This document shows positions 26,071-35,239 of a DNA stretch of 41,778 nt, one piece after another. The notes beneath the pieces are model-generated. The model was given only the letters and a program-made list of their open reading frames with translations, was not told where the DNA came from and did not search any database. Origin of the DNA: Caloramator sp. (GTDB taxonomy: Bacteria; Bacillota; Clostridia; Clostridiales; Caloramatoraceae); the NCBI GenBank assembly GCA_026418935.1, contig JAOAAJ010000082.1:1-41778 (forward strand), read 5' to 3'. The number at the start of each line of letters is the position of its first letter. The stretch's first letter is position 1. A program made the translations under genes and the position numbers.

Positions 26071-27432
26071 ATGCCAAAGATTAAAACTAAATTTATTTGT
26101 CAAGAATGTGGATATGAATCACCAAAATGGATGGGTAAATGTCCAGAATGTGGTGTATGGAATAGCTTGGTGGAAGAGGTAGAACAAAATATTGATAAGA
26201 CATATATAGCTACGACAAATGTAATAATGCCTCTTACTGTAGATGAGATAGAGGTTACAGAGGAAGAAAGATTAAAGACGGGTTCAGATGAACTTGATAG
26301 AGTTTTAGGTGGAGGAATAGTTAGAGGTTCTTTGATTTTGGTAGGTGGAGACCCAGGTATTGGAAAATCAACCCTACTACTTCAAGTGTCCAAAAACTTA
26401 TCATTAAATGGCTATAAAGTTTTTTATATATCAGGTGAGGAGTCAGAAAAACAAATTAAAATTAGAGCACAAAGGCTTAAAGTTAAAGGAAGCAATCTTT
26501 ATATTGTTTCGGAAACAAACCTTGATATTTTAGAAAAGCATATACAAAATTTAAAACCAGATATAATAATAGTTGACTCTATACAAACAATGTTTAAAAT
26601 GGAACTTCAATCTGCACCAGGAAGTGTAAGCCAAGTTAGAGAGTCTACATTAGCTTTTATGAGGATTGCAAAAAGTCTTTCTATACCAATTTTTATAGTT
26701 GGACACGTTACAAAGGAAGGGGCTATTGCAGGGCCAAGAGTTTTAGAACATATGGTTGATACTGTTTTATATTTTGAAGGAGAAAGACATCATACCTATA
26801 GGGTTATAAGAGCTGTAAAGAATAGATTTGGCTCTACTAATGAAATAGGAATATTTGAGATGAAGGGAGATGGATTAAAGGAGGTACTTAATCCATCAGA
26901 AGTTATGTTATCAGGAAGGCCTGAAGATGTGCCTGGTTCAGCTGTTGTTTGTAGTTTAGAGGGAACAAGGCCTGTTCTTGTTGAGATACAAGCCTTAACA
27001 TCTGCAACTGCCTTTGGTATGCCAAGAAGGATGGCAACAGGGATAGATTACAATAGAGTTGTTCTTTTAATGGCAGTTTTAGAAAAAAGAGTTGGTATGC
27101 AGCTTCAAACCTTTGACGCCTATATAAATGTAGTTGGAGGTTTAAAATTAGATGAACCAGCTTGTGATTTGGGTATAGTTTGTGCGATTGCTTCAAGTTT
27201 TAGAAACATTCCTATTGATTCTAAGACGGTTGTAATTGGAGAGTTAGGTTTAACTGGTGAAGTTAGAGGAGTAAACTTTATAGAAAAGAGAATATTAGAA
27301 GCACAAAAGCTTGGTTTTGAAAGATGTATTATTCCATATGAGAATTTAAAGGCTATCGAGGATAAACTTGACATAAATGTAATTGGAGTTAAAAATATAT
27401 ATGAAGTATTAGAAGAGGTATTAGGGGGATAG
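26071..27432 (+). CDS. radA: DNA repair protein RadA
   Basis: RadA (Sms), 453 residues, a RecA-like helicase that helps branch migration in recombination. The zinc finger has Cys10, Cys13, Cys24 and Cys27; Walker A is [10 protein letters not shown] (near 90); the KNRFG motif is at 250-254; the C-terminus is Lon-like ([25 protein letters not shown]). A GGATGTGAT stretch before ATG 26071 serves as ribosome site. It is five bases from disA and forms the common Firmicute radA-disA pair. Confidence 0.96.
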   Translation: MPKIKTKFICQECGYESPKWMGKCPECGVWNSLVEEVEQNIDKTYIATTNVIMPLTVDEIEVTEEERLKTGSDELDRVLGGGIVRGSLILVGGDPGIGKSTLLLQVSKNLSLNGYKVFYISGEESEKQIKIRAQRLKVKGSNLYIVSETNLDILEKHIQNLKPDIIIVDSIQTMFKMELQSAPGSVSQVRESTLAFMRIAKSLSIPIFIVGHVTKEGAIAGPRVLEHMVDTVLYFEGERHHTYRVIRAVKNRFGSTNEIGIFEMKGDGLKEVLNPSEVMLSGRPEDVPGSAVVCSLEGTRPVLVEIQALTSATAFGMPRRMATGIDYNRVVLLMAVLEKRVGMQLQTFDAYINVVGGLKLDEPACDLGIVCAIASSFRNIPIDSKTVVIGELGLTGEVRGVNFIEKRILEAQKLGFERCIIPYENLKAIEDKLDINVIGVKNIYEVLEEVLGG

Positions 27433-27437
27433 TTAAT

Positions 27438-28493
27438 ATGAGATATAGAGAAACGGAACTTTTAAATGTTTTAAAGTTGATGGCACCGGGTACACCACTA
27501 AGGGATGGACTTGAAAATGTTTTAAAGGCAAAAACAGGTGGACTTATTGTTATAGGTGATCAAGAGGAAATTATGAAAATAGTAGATGGTGGTTTTTATA
27601 TAAATAGTGAATATTCACCTTCGTACTTATATGAACTTGCAAAGATGGATGGTGCAATTATAATTAGTAGTGATTTAAAAAGAATTCTCTATGCCAATAC
27701 TCAGCTAATACCAGATCCAACTATTCCAACAACAGAAACAGGAACAAGACACAGGACGGCAGATAGGGTTGCAAAGCAGACGGGAAATTTAGTTATTGCT
27801 ATATCTCAAAGAAGAAATGTAATTACAGTATATAAAGGAAATTTTAAATATGTACTAAAGGATATAAGTATAATACTTACAAAGGCTAATCAAGCAATTC
27901 AAACTCTTGAAAGATATAAACAGGTTTTAGATGAAGCTATGTCAAATCTTTCTGCACTTGAATTTGAAGATTTGGTTACAGCCTACGATGTAACTGTGGC
28001 AATACAGCGAAATGAAATGGTAATGAGAATAGTATATGAAATTGAAAAGTATATATATGAACTTGGAAACGAAGGTAGACTTGTTTCAATGCAGCTTGAT
28101 GACTTAGCAGATGGAGTAGAGGAGGAGGGTTTGCTTCTTATAAAGGATTATGCAGAACGTGATGTTGTAGATGTTCAAAAGGCAATAAGAAGTATTCCTT
28201 CTGATGACTTGATAGATATAAATGTTGTTAGCAAAGTTTTAGGATATGCACCAGATGCTATGTTTGAAACAATGATATCTCCAAGAGGATATAGGCTTCT
28301 AAACAAAATACCAAAATTACCTCAGGTTGTAATAGAAAATATGGTTAAGACCTTTGGACAGTTTAAGAATATTTTAAACGCAACAATTGAGGAACTGGAT
28401 GCAGTAGAAGGTATAGGAGAGGCAAGAGCAAGAGCAATTAAGGAAGGGTTAAGAAAAATACAGGAACAAGTAATTTTAAACAGAAGAATATAG
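27438..28493 (+). CDS. disA: DNA integrity scanning protein DisA, diadenylate cyclase
   Basis: DisA, 351 residues, makes cyclic di-AMP from two ATP and scans DNA for branched structures. The cyclase domain shows DGA (71-73) and RHR in GTRHRTAD (104-106); a helical linker follows, and the C-terminus has a helix-hairpin-helix DNA-binding region ([17 protein letters not shown]). It is co-transcribed with radA and followed by a terminator. Confidence 0.97.
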   Translation: MRYRETELLNVLKLMAPGTPLRDGLENVLKAKTGGLIVIGDQEEIMKIVDGGFYINSEYSPSYLYELAKMDGAIIISSDLKRILYANTQLIPDPTIPTTETGTRHRTADRVAKQTGNLVIAISQRRNVITVYKGNFKYVLKDISIILTKANQAIQTLERYKQVLDEAMSNLSALEFEDLVTAYDVTVAIQRNEMVMRIVYEIEKYIYELGNEGRLVSMQLDDLADGVEEEGLLLIKDYAERDVVDVQKAIRSIPSDDLIDINVVSKVLGYAPDAMFETMISPRGYRLLNKIPKLPQVVIENMVKTFGQFKNILNATIEELDAVEGIGEARARAIKEGLRKIQEQVILNRRI

Positions 28494-28517
28494 GGCTAAA
28501 TATAGCCCTATTTTTTA
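28491..28517. terminator. Bidirectional terminator after disA
   Basis: ATAGGGCTA pairs with TAGCCCTAT (loop AATA), followed by TTTTTT on the plus strand. It also lies at the end of the minus-strand gene. Confidence 0.88.
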
Positions 28518-28910
28518 TAGCATTGAAAATTTTCCAAGGGTGGTTATGTTTTTATATTCCTTTAATAATACATCAAACAAGTTGATGTTTAATGCATCAC
28601 AAAGAGCAGCAAGATAATATAGTTCTGTTCCAATTTCATCCTCAAGAACTTCGCGGCAGTTATCGCAAAGTTTCCCCTTAATTTGATAGGATAGAAGTTT
28701 TGAAGCTTCTTCTAAAGAGCAGTTGTCAGGCAGCTTTTGTTTCTCAGCGTCTATCTTAATACAACCACAATTTGTTGCTGACTTTGCAATAGCTCGATTA
28801 ATACGAGATTGTGATTCATTAAGTTTTGTCATTATGTCAATTATACTTTTGTGCCTTATTAGTGATTCGGAAACGGCATTTTGAAAGTCATCGATTATTA
28901 TGTCCTTCAT
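28515..28910 (-). CDS. Small cysteine-containing protein with MazG-like C-terminal region
   Basis: A 131-residue soluble protein. The C-terminal part (about 85-125), DEIGTELYYLAALCDALNINLFDVLLKEY, resembles the helical core of MazG-type nucleotide pyrophosphohydrolases (EIGDxLYYL), with Thr where a metal-binding Asp is expected. Two cysteine pairs (NCGC near 48-50 and CDNC near 81-84) could bind metal. Enzyme activity is therefore doubtful. ATG 28910 has AGGGGTG upstream. It has its own promoter and a 5' leader of about 75 bases with an inverted repeat. Confidence 0.7.
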   Translation of the reverse strand: MKDIIIDDFQNAVSESLIRHKSIIDIMTKLNESQSRINRAIAKSATNCGCIKIDAEKQKLPDNCSLEEASKLLSYQIKGKLCDNCREVLEDEIGTELYYLAALCDALNINLFDVLLKEYKNITTLGKFSML

Positions 28911-28949
28911 ATGCTTACACCCCTTTTCTTAATAATTAAACAGGAGGTA

Positions 28950-28980
28950 CAAAGCTTACAATTTGGTGGGGTAAACTTTG
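28950..28980 (-). promoter_or_regulatory. Inverted repeat in the leader of the MazG-like gene
   Basis: CAAAGCTTAC (28950-28959) and GTAAACTTTG (28971-28980) pair at 9 of 10 positions with an 11-base loop. In the minus-strand RNA the loop side contains ACCCC, which could pair with the GGGGT of the gene's ribosome site, and a CCTCC lies just downstream. A regulatory role is inferred. Confidence 0.4.
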
Positions 28981-28990
28981 CTTTAATAAT

Positions 28991-29020
28991 ATTATAAATA
29001 TTCTTACTTTAATGTGTCAA
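28991..29020 (-). promoter_or_regulatory. Strong promoter of the MazG-like gene
   Basis: On the minus strand a perfect TTGACA (29015-29020) and a perfect TATAAT (28991-28996) are 18 bp apart. Confidence 0.8.
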
Positions 29021-29046
29021 ATGTAATGCTTTAATGTATACAATAT

Positions 29047-29076
29047 TTAACATATTAAAAAAGATAATAATATAAT
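29047..29076 (+). promoter_or_regulatory. Promoter of the CarD-like gene
   Basis: TTAACA (29047-29052) and TATAAT (29071-29076) are 18 bp apart; the start codon is 42 bases further. Confidence 0.55.
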
Positions 29077-29118
29077 GAATTAAGGGGATTTCTAATTTTA
29101 AATAAAAGAGGGGTTGCT

Positions 29119-29598
29119 ATGTTTAATATAGGTGATAAAATATATCATCCTAAGTTTGGAGCAGGAACTGTAGTTAATATTGAGGAAAGAGAGATATTAA
29201 AGGAGATAAAAAGATATTATATGATAAAATTTATCATAGATGAGATAGAGATCATGCTTCCTGTAGACGATAATAGTCATAGAAAGATAAGAAGGGTGAT
29301 AGAAAAGGAAAAGCTTGAACAGTTGTTTAAAAAAATAAGTGAATCTCCAAGCAGTCTTCCTACAAAATGGATAGATAGATTAAAAATATATGAATCAATC
29401 TTTTCTAAAGGTAGTGCTTACGAGATTGCAGAGATTATAAGAGATATTAATTTTTTATCAAGTAAAAAACAGTTATCAAAAAGTGAAGAGAAGGTATTAG
29501 AGAATTTTATTTTATTTTTATCAAGTGAAATTTCTATTGTTCTTGATGTATCAATTGAAGAAGCAAAGCAAAAAATAATTAATAACTTATTGTCGTAA
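29119..29598 (+). CDS. CarD-like RNA polymerase-binding transcription regulator
   Basis: A 159-residue protein. Residues 1-60 form a CarD/CdnL/TRCF RNA polymerase-interaction domain (FNIGDKIYHPKFGAGTVVNIEE, then a YMIKF strand and MLPVDD). The remainder is helical, as in CarD proteins that bind upstream promoter DNA and stabilise open complexes. GAGGGG precedes the ATG. It lies next to yacL-ispD, a frequent arrangement in Firmicutes. Confidence 0.9.
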   Translation: MFNIGDKIYHPKFGAGTVVNIEEREILKEIKRYYMIKFIIDEIEIMLPVDDNSHRKIRRVIEKEKLEQLFKKISESPSSLPTKWIDRLKIYESIFSKGSAYEIAEIIRDINFLSSKKQLSKSEEKVLENFILFLSSEISIVLDVSIEEAKQKIINNLLS

Positions 29599-29636
29599 AA
29601 TTAATAAAAATATAATAATATTATCTTTTACATTCA

Positions 29637-29665
29637 TTGCTTTTTTTTTATAATTGTTGTATAGT
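29637..29665 (+). promoter_or_regulatory. Promoter of yacL-ispD
   Basis: TTGCTT (29637-29642) and TATAGT (29660-29665) are 17 bp apart. Confidence 0.55.
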
Positions 29666-29708
29666 AGATATTAAAATATGGAAAATATATGTAATAGGAG
29701 GTGTATAA

Positions 29709-30836
29709 ATGCTAAATAAAATATTTAGATGGCTCTTGACGATATCAGGGTTAATATTAGGATATGTATTGACAGCAATTGTGATTAAAATTGACTATGT
29801 TAAGCATTATTTTAATATCAATCCAACATCACTTACAGGAATTATAGTTTATATTTTTGGAATTCTATTCGTAGGACTAATATTTTATATCATATCACCC
29901 TTTATTATTTCTTTAGTTTGGAAACTTGTTGAACTATTAGAATCGGGACTTCAAAAGGTTCCAACAAATGAAATAATAATTGGAGTTATTGGACTTATTA
30001 TAGGGCTTTTAATTGCTAATCTTCTTATAGGTTCAGTTGCAAGCTTTTTACAGACTAATTCTGTTTTGTCAGCAATAGGTAGTGTACTATCTTTGATAGT
30101 TAATATTGTCTTTGGTACATTAGGTGTAAATGTAGCGATTAAGAAAAAGGATGAACTTTCAAATGTATTTACATTTATGAAGAAGTTTACTAAGGACAAA
30201 AAGCAGAAGATAGATATCAGACCAAGTCAACCTAAAATACTTGATACAAGTGTTATAATTGATGGAAGAATATTAGATATTTTAAAGACAGGATTTATTG
30301 AAGGTACAATAGTAATTCCTCAATTTGTTCTTGAAGAGTTAAGGCATATAGCGGATTCATCAGATAATCTGAAAAGGGCAAGAGGAAGAAGAGGTCTTGA
30401 TATATTAAATGAAATACAAAAGGAACTTCCTGTAAATGTTGAAATATGTGATAAGGATTTCCCAAATGTAGCTGAGGTAGATAGTAAGCTTCTAAAACTT
30501 GCTGAAAGCTTGGGTGGTAAGGTTATAACAAATGATTTTAATTTAAATAAAGTCGCAGAGTTTCAGGGCGTTCCAGTTTTAAATATAAATGAACTTGCCA
30601 ATGCAGTAAAGCCAGTTGTTATACCTGGAGAAGAGATGAATATTCACATTATAAAGGATGGAAAAGAGTCTGGACAGGGCGTTGCTTATCTTGATGATGG
30701 AACGATGATAGTTGTTGAAGGTGGAAAGAAATACGTTGGAGAAATAGTTGATGTTGTTGTTACAAGTGTTCTTCAAACAGCAGCAGGAAGGATGATATTT
30801 GCAAAGTTAAAAAATGCACAGGATAAAGCAGTATAG
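29709..30836 (+). CDS. yacL: Membrane PIN-TRAM domain protein (YacL family)
   Basis: A 375-residue protein. Four membrane segments fill residues 1-150. A PIN domain follows (ILDTSVIIDGRILDIL with the first acidic residue, then LEELRHIAD and a VITNDFNLNK block with further acidic residues), and the end is a TRAM domain (about 310-370). PIN domains are usually RNases and TRAM binds RNA, so a membrane-bound RNA-acting enzyme is expected; the substrate is unknown. AGGAGGTG precedes the ATG. It is eight bases from ispD. Confidence 0.92.
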   Translation: MLNKIFRWLLTISGLILGYVLTAIVIKIDYVKHYFNINPTSLTGIIVYIFGILFVGLIFYIISPFIISLVWKLVELLESGLQKVPTNEIIIGVIGLIIGLLIANLLIGSVASFLQTNSVLSAIGSVLSLIVNIVFGTLGVNVAIKKKDELSNVFTFMKKFTKDKKQKIDIRPSQPKILDTSVIIDGRILDILKTGFIEGTIVIPQFVLEELRHIADSSDNLKRARGRRGLDILNEIQKELPVNVEICDKDFPNVAEVDSKLLKLAESLGGKVITNDFNLNKVAEFQGVPVLNINELANAVKPVVIPGEEMNIHIIKDGKESGQGVAYLDDGTMIVVEGGKKYVGEIVDVVVTSVLQTAAGRMIFAKLKNAQDKAV

Positions 30837-30844
30837 GAGGAATT

Positions 30845-31519
30845 ATGGTTACAGCACTTATTGTTGCGGCAGGTAAAGGAAAGAGGATGGGATTAGGATA
30901 TAATAAGCAGTATCTTTTGATAGATGGTAAAGAAGTAATAGCAAGAACAATAGATATATTTGAAGAGGCAGATTTTATAGATAATATAGTTGTTGTGGTT
31001 TCAAAGGACGAAATAGAATATTTTAAAGAAAATATAATAGATAGATATGGATATAAGAAGGTTGATAAATTAGTATGTGGAGGAGAAGAAAGACAGCATT
31101 CTGTGTACAATGGTTTAATTGAGTGTAAAGATAGTGATATAGTAATCATACATGATGGTGCAAGACCCTTTGTAAAAAAGGAACATATATTAGAAACTAT
31201 AAATAGGGCTAAAACGTTTGGGGCCTCTGCTCTTGCTGTTAAGGCCAAGGATACGGTAAAACTTGTAAAGGGAGATTTTTTTGAAGAGACTTTGGATAGA
31301 GATAGTATATATTTCATTCAAACTCCACAGACCTTTCAATATGAATTAATTATGAGGGCTCATGAGCATGCTAAAGAAAAGGGAATTATTGCAACTGATG
31401 ATACAAGTTTGTTAGAACAGTTGGGTAAAAAGGTAGCAATGGTTGAAGGTTCCTATGATAATATAAAAATAACTACTAAGGAAGATATATATTTAGCAGA
31501 GCTTATATTAAAAAAATGA
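30845..31519 (+). CDS. ispD: 2-C-methyl-D-erythritol 4-phosphate cytidylyltransferase
   Basis: IspD, 224 residues, third enzyme of the MEP isoprenoid pathway: it joins CTP and methylerythritol phosphate. The N-terminal nucleotide loop AAGKGKRMG, the VIIHDGARPF motif and TDDTSLLEQLG are typical. AGGAGG precedes the ATG, and it is coupled to yacL. ispF, the next-but-one enzyme of the pathway, is 2.5 kb downstream, separated by glnN. Confidence 0.96.
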   Translation: MVTALIVAAGKGKRMGLGYNKQYLLIDGKEVIARTIDIFEEADFIDNIVVVVSKDEIEYFKENIIDRYGYKKVDKLVCGGEERQHSVYNGLIECKDSDIVIIHDGARPFVKKEHILETINRAKTFGASALAVKAKDTVKLVKGDFFEETLDRDSIYFIQTPQTFQYELIMRAHEHAKEKGIIATDDTSLLEQLGKKVAMVEGSYDNIKITTKEDIYLAELILKK

Positions 31520-31537
31520 AATTTTTATAAAAACAAG

Positions 31538-31566
31538 TTGCAATTTTCATGTGTATTTAATATAAT
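31538..31566 (+). promoter_or_regulatory. Promoter of the glnN leader
   Basis: TTGCAA (31538-31543) and TATAAT (31561-31566) are 17 bp apart; RNA would begin near 31573. Confidence 0.65.
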
Positions 31567-31592
31567 ATACTATGTAAAGTAAATAGATTATC

Positions 31593-31654
31593 GGAAACAA
31601 CGGCGTTTCCTTATATACACAAATGTGTATTTAAGGGGCGCCGTATCTTTTTTT
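31593..31654 (+). promoter_or_regulatory. Terminator/antiterminator leader of glnN (candidate ANTAR-type switch)
   Basis: A 6-bp hairpin GGAAAC/GTTTCC (31593-31598 with 31605-31610) presents the hexaloop AACGGC, with A at loop position 1 and G at position 4. Its 3' arm and loop overlap the left arm of a long terminator: ACGGCG (31600-31605) with CGCCGT (31639-31644), CCTTA with TAAGG, and ATACAC with GTGTAT, followed by TTTTTTT (31648-31654). The two folds exclude each other, so the first hairpin is an antiterminator. The A1/G4 hexaloop is the feature bound by ANTAR proteins, but only one such hairpin is clear. Confidence 0.75.
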
Positions 31655-31675
31655 GCAGATTAGGAGGGGTTTTAT

Positions 31676-33799
31676 ATGGCAAACGGAAATGGAAAAATCG
31701 ATTTAAAGCAAGTTTTTGGTGAAAATGTATTCAACGACGAAGTGATGAGGGAGAGACTACCTAAAAATGTTTACAAAGCATTAAGGAAAACAATGGATGA
31801 GGGAGTTCCTCTGGATCCATCAGTTGCAGATGTTGTTGCAAATGCAATGAAGGATTGGGCAATTGAAAAGGGAGCAACACACTATACCCATTGGTTCCAA
31901 CCTATGACAGGAATTACAGCTGAAAAGCACGAATCCTTCTTGAATACTATAAGTGAAGGAAGAGCTATAACGGAGTTTTCAGGTAAATCATTAATAAAGG
32001 GAGAACCTGATGCATCATCCTTCCCATCAGGTGGAATTAGAGCAACCTTTGAAGCAAGAGGATACACTGTTTGGGATGCTACATCCTATGCATTTTTAAA
32101 GGAGGATGAAGGTGGATTAACGCTTTGTATTCCTACTGCATTCTGTGCCTATACAGGAGAGGCATTGGATAAAAAGACACCGCTTTTGCGTTCAATGGAG
32201 GCAATTTCAAAGCAGGCACTTAGAATATTAAGATTGTTTGGTAATACAACAGCAAAAAGAGTATTTGCAACTGTTGGAGCAGAGCAAGAGTACTTCTTAA
32301 TAGATAAAGATTATTATCTAAAAAGAAAGGATTTGGTTTTCACAGGAAGAACACTATTTGGAGCAAAACCTCCAAAGGGACAGGAACTTGAAGATCATTA
32401 TTTTGGAAGCTTAAAGGATAGAGTAGCAAACTTTATGAAGGATTTAGATTATGAACTTTGGAAGATGGGAATACCAGTTAAAACAAAGCATAATGAAGTT
32501 GCACCAGCACAGCACGAGATAGCTCCTATATTTGAAAATGCAAATATTGCAACTGACCATAACCAAGTTATAATGGATACTCTAAAAAGGGTTGCAAATA
32601 GGCACAATTTAGCGTGTCTTCTACACGAAAAACCCTTTGCAGGAGTTAATGGTTCTGGAAAACACAACAACTGGTCTCTTTCTACAAATGAAGGCCAAAA
32701 TCTTTTTGAACCAGGCAAAACTCCACATGAAAATGCACAGTTTTTGATATTTTTAAGTGCAGTTATAAAGGCAGTTGATGAATATGCAGAGCTTCTTAGG
32801 GCATCTGCTGCAAATACAGGAAATGACCATAGACTTGGTGCAAATGAAGCCCCACCTGCTATTGTTTCAATGTTTTTAGGAGACCAATTAACAGGAATTT
32901 TAGAGAACATTGAAAATGGCAATGGAAATGAAAAGAGAGAAAGAGAGTATTTAAGAATAGGAGTTAATACTTTACCACCACTACCAAAGGATTCAACAGA
33001 TAGAAACAGAACATCACCTTTTGCATTCACAGGTAATAAATTTGAGTTTAGAATGGTTCCTTCATCTGCATCAATTGCAAATCCAAATGTTGTTTTAAAT
33101 ACAGCTGTTGCAGAAGTTTTAGGTGAAATTGCAGATAGGCTTGAAGGAGCAGAGGATTTTGATTCAGAGGTAAATGCAATAGTTAAAGAAATAGTAAAAA
33201 ATCATAAGAGAATAATATTCAATGGTGATGGCTATTCAGATGAGTGGGTAAAGGAGGCTGAAAGAAGAGGACTTAAGAATATTAAAAATACTGTAGATGC
33301 AATACCAGCTTGGATTTCAGATAAATCAATAAAATTATTTACAAAACATGGAGTATTTACTGAAGTTGAGTTAAGAGCAAGATATGAAATAAAGCTTGAG
33401 GAATATATAAAGCACATCAATATTGAAGCAAGAACTATGATAGATATGGTTAAAAAACAAATTATACCAACAGTTGTAGATGAAATTACAAGTATTGCAA
33501 ATTCTATTAACGCAGTAAAGATGGTTATGCCTGATTTAGAGGTTACAACTCAAGCTGAGTTATTAAGGGAGCTACAGACTAATTTAAATTTATTAAAGAA
33601 GGAAACATTTGAGCTTGAAGCAGAACTTGAAGGGGCACACAGGTTTAATGGAGATATATTTGAAAAGGCTTGTTTATTTAGAGATAAAGTAGCAGAAAAG
33701 ATGAAGTCAGTTAGAGTATACGGAGATAAATTAGAGACAATGATTGATGAAAATAAGTGGCCATTCCCAAGCTATGAAAAGTTACTTTTCTATGTATAA
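31676..33799 (+). CDS. glnN: Glutamine synthetase type III
   Basis: A GSIII enzyme of 707 residues, joining ammonia and glutamate with ATP; it is distinct from the ~450-residue GlnA types. Visible are the GSIII N-terminus ([16 protein letters not shown]), [33 protein letters not shown] and [11 protein letters not shown], which supply metal, glutamate and ammonia binding residues. AGGAGGGG precedes ATG 31676. It is monocistronic between its leader switch and a strong terminator and is inserted between ispD and ispF. Confidence 0.96.
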   Translation: MANGNGKIDLKQVFGENVFNDEVMRERLPKNVYKALRKTMDEGVPLDPSVADVVANAMKDWAIEKGATHYTHWFQPMTGITAEKHESFLNTISEGRAITEFSGKSLIKGEPDASSFPSGGIRATFEARGYTVWDATSYAFLKEDEGGLTLCIPTAFCAYTGEALDKKTPLLRSMEAISKQALRILRLFGNTTAKRVFATVGAEQEYFLIDKDYYLKRKDLVFTGRTLFGAKPPKGQELEDHYFGSLKDRVANFMKDLDYELWKMGIPVKTKHNEVAPAQHEIAPIFENANIATDHNQVIMDTLKRVANRHNLACLLHEKPFAGVNGSGKHNNWSLSTNEGQNLFEPGKTPHENAQFLIFLSAVIKAVDEYAELLRASAANTGNDHRLGANEAPPAIVSMFLGDQLTGILENIENGNGNEKREREYLRIGVNTLPPLPKDSTDRNRTSPFAFTGNKFEFRMVPSSASIANPNVVLNTAVAEVLGEIADRLEGAEDFDSEVNAIVKEIVKNHKRIIFNGDGYSDEWVKEAERRGLKNIKNTVDAIPAWISDKSIKLFTKHGVFTEVELRARYEIKLEEYIKHINIEARTMIDMVKKQIIPTVVDEITSIANSINAVKMVMPDLEVTTQAELLRELQTNLNLLKKETFELEAELEGAHRFNGDIFEKACLFRDKVAEKMKSVRVYGDKLETMIDENKWPFPSYEKLLFYV

Positions 33800-33838
33800 T
33801 TTAAAACAAGACCTTATTTGAAAATAATTTACAAAACC

Positions 33839-33887
33839 CCACAATGGATTATAAAAGATATGTTTATTTTCCATTGTGGTTTTTTTA
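33839..33887 (+). terminator. Terminator of glnN
   Basis: CCACAATGGA (33839-33848) pairs perfectly with TCCATTGTGG (33870-33879), followed by TTTTTTT. Confidence 0.92.
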
Positions 33888-33980
33888 TTGAAATTCTAAT
33901 TATAAATAACCTTATAAATTAAGGGATATTAGTGTATATTTATTATATGTGAAATACTTGTTAAAAGTTTAAATTAATAC

Positions 33981-34009
33981 TTGGATTTTATTTAGATCTA
34001 TGGTAAAAT
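33981..34009 (+). promoter_or_regulatory. Promoter of ispF-natAB
   Basis: TTGGAT (33981-33986) and TAAAAT (34004-34009) are 17 bp apart; TGG just before the -10 makes an extended -10. The ATG at 34000 is inside it, so ispF must begin at 34033. Confidence 0.65.
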
Positions 34010-34032
34010 TTGTATGTATAAGGAGGTATAGT

Positions 34033-34509
34033 ATGAGGATAGGTCACGGTTATGATGTACATAGGCTTGTTGAAGGTAGAGAACTTATAATAGGAGGAGT
34101 AAATATTCCCTATGAAAAGGGACTTCTTGGACATTCTGATGCAGATGTACTTCTTCACGCTATAATGGATGCAATATTAGGTGCTGCAGCGTTAGGAGAT
34201 ATAGGTAAGCACTTTCCAGATACAGATGAAAGGTTTAAGGGGGCAAATAGTTTAAAGCTATTTGAATATGTGATTAATATAATAGAGGAGAAGGGCTATA
34301 AGGTAAATAATATAGATGCTACAATAATAGCTCAAAGACCCAAGATGGCACCATACATTGAACTAATGAGAAGGAATATAGCAGAAGTTTGTAAGGTAAG
34401 TATTGATGATGTTAATGTAAAGGCTACAACAGAGGAGGGGCTTGGTTTTACAGGTGAGGGCTTAGGAATTGCAGCTCATGCTGTTTGTATTATAAAAAGG
34501 GGGGAATAG
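34033..34509 (+). CDS. ispF: 2-C-methyl-D-erythritol 2,4-cyclodiphosphate synthase
   Basis: IspF, 158 residues, cyclises CDP-methylerythritol phosphate in the MEP pathway. Metal-binding DVH in GHGYDVHRL (near residue 8-10), [14 protein letters not shown] and the C-terminal [14 protein letters not shown] are clear. AGGAGGT is seven bases before ATG 34033. natA begins one base after its stop. Confidence 0.96.
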   Translation: MRIGHGYDVHRLVEGRELIIGGVNIPYEKGLLGHSDADVLLHAIMDAILGAAALGDIGKHFPDTDERFKGANSLKLFEYVINIIEEKGYKVNNIDATIIAQRPKMAPYIELMRRNIAEVCKVSIDDVNVKATTEEGLGFTGEGLGIAAHAVCIIKRGE

Positions 34510-34510
34510 A

Positions 34511-35239
34511 ATGATAGAGGTAATTGAATTAACAAAAAAGTTTAAAGAAGTAACAGCAGTTGATAATATAAGTTTTAAAGTTGATGCGGGGGAAATCGTT
34601 GGGCTCTTAGGAGAAAATGGGGCAGGAAAAACAACGACTTTAAGAATGATATCTACAATGTTAAAGCCCACATCAGGCACTGTAAAGGTGTGTGGATTAG
34701 ATTTGTTAAAGGAACCAGATAAAGTAAGGAAGAAAATAGGAATATTATTTGGAGGAGAAGTGGGGTTGTATGATAGACTAACTGCGAGGGAAAATATAAA
34801 GTACTTTGCAGACTTAGGTGGACTTTCCAGTGAAGAGGCAAATAAAAATATTGAGCTTTTAGCAGAAATGCTTGATATGAAGGAATATATCGATAGACGT
34901 GTTGGTAAGTTTTCAAGAGGTATGAAACAAAAGGTTGCAATAGCAAGGGCAATTGTGCATAACCCTGATGTTATGCTTTTTGATGAGCCAACAATAGGAC
35001 TTGATATTTCATCAAGTGCAATTGTTCAGGATTTTATATTAGATTGTAAGAAAAAAGGAAGGGCAATTATATTTTCAAGCCACAGTATGAGGGAAGTAGA
35101 AAAACTTTGTGATAGGGTGGTAATTATACATAAAGGAAGGCTTGTATATGATGGAAGGATTGAGGATTTAAGAAGGGATTATAATGGAGAAGATTTAGAA
35201 AAAGTATTTTTAAGATTGGTGGGGGATAAAAATGAATAG
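34511..35239 (+). CDS. ABC transporter ATP-binding protein, NatA-like
   Basis: A 242-residue ABC ATPase. Walker A is GENGAGKTT (34-42), the signature is FSRGMKQK, Walker B is VMLFDEPTIGLD and the H-loop is SSHSM. The best family match is NatA, ATPase of a sodium exporter, and the next gene encodes a NatB-like permease. It ends inside that gene (8-base overlap). The substrate could be Na+ or another small molecule. Confidence 0.88.
   Translation: MIEVIELTKKFKEVTAVDNISFKVDAGEIVGLLGENGAGKTTTLRMISTMLKPTSGTVKVCGLDLLKEPDKVRKKIGILFGGEVGLYDRLTARENIKYFADLGGLSSEEANKNIELLAEMLDMKEYIDRRVGKFSRGMKQKVAIARAIVHNPDVMLFDEPTIGLDISSSAIVQDFILDCKKKGRAIIFSSHSMREVEKLCDRVVIIHKGRLVYDGRIEDLRRDYNGEDLEKVFLRLVGDKNE

Noticed and set aside
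29047-29052. TTAACA near the CarD-like gene as a Pho-like box
   Set aside because: It is a single copy serving as -35; no 11-bp spaced partner is present.
30760-31317. 185-codon minus-strand frame opposite yacL/ispD
   Set aside because: It runs across two clear genes on the other strand and is of low-complexity Ser/Leu/Ile composition.
32449-33030. 193-codon minus-strand frame opposite glnN
   Set aside because: It is antisense to conserved glutamine synthetase motifs, without ribosome site or recognisable protein pattern.
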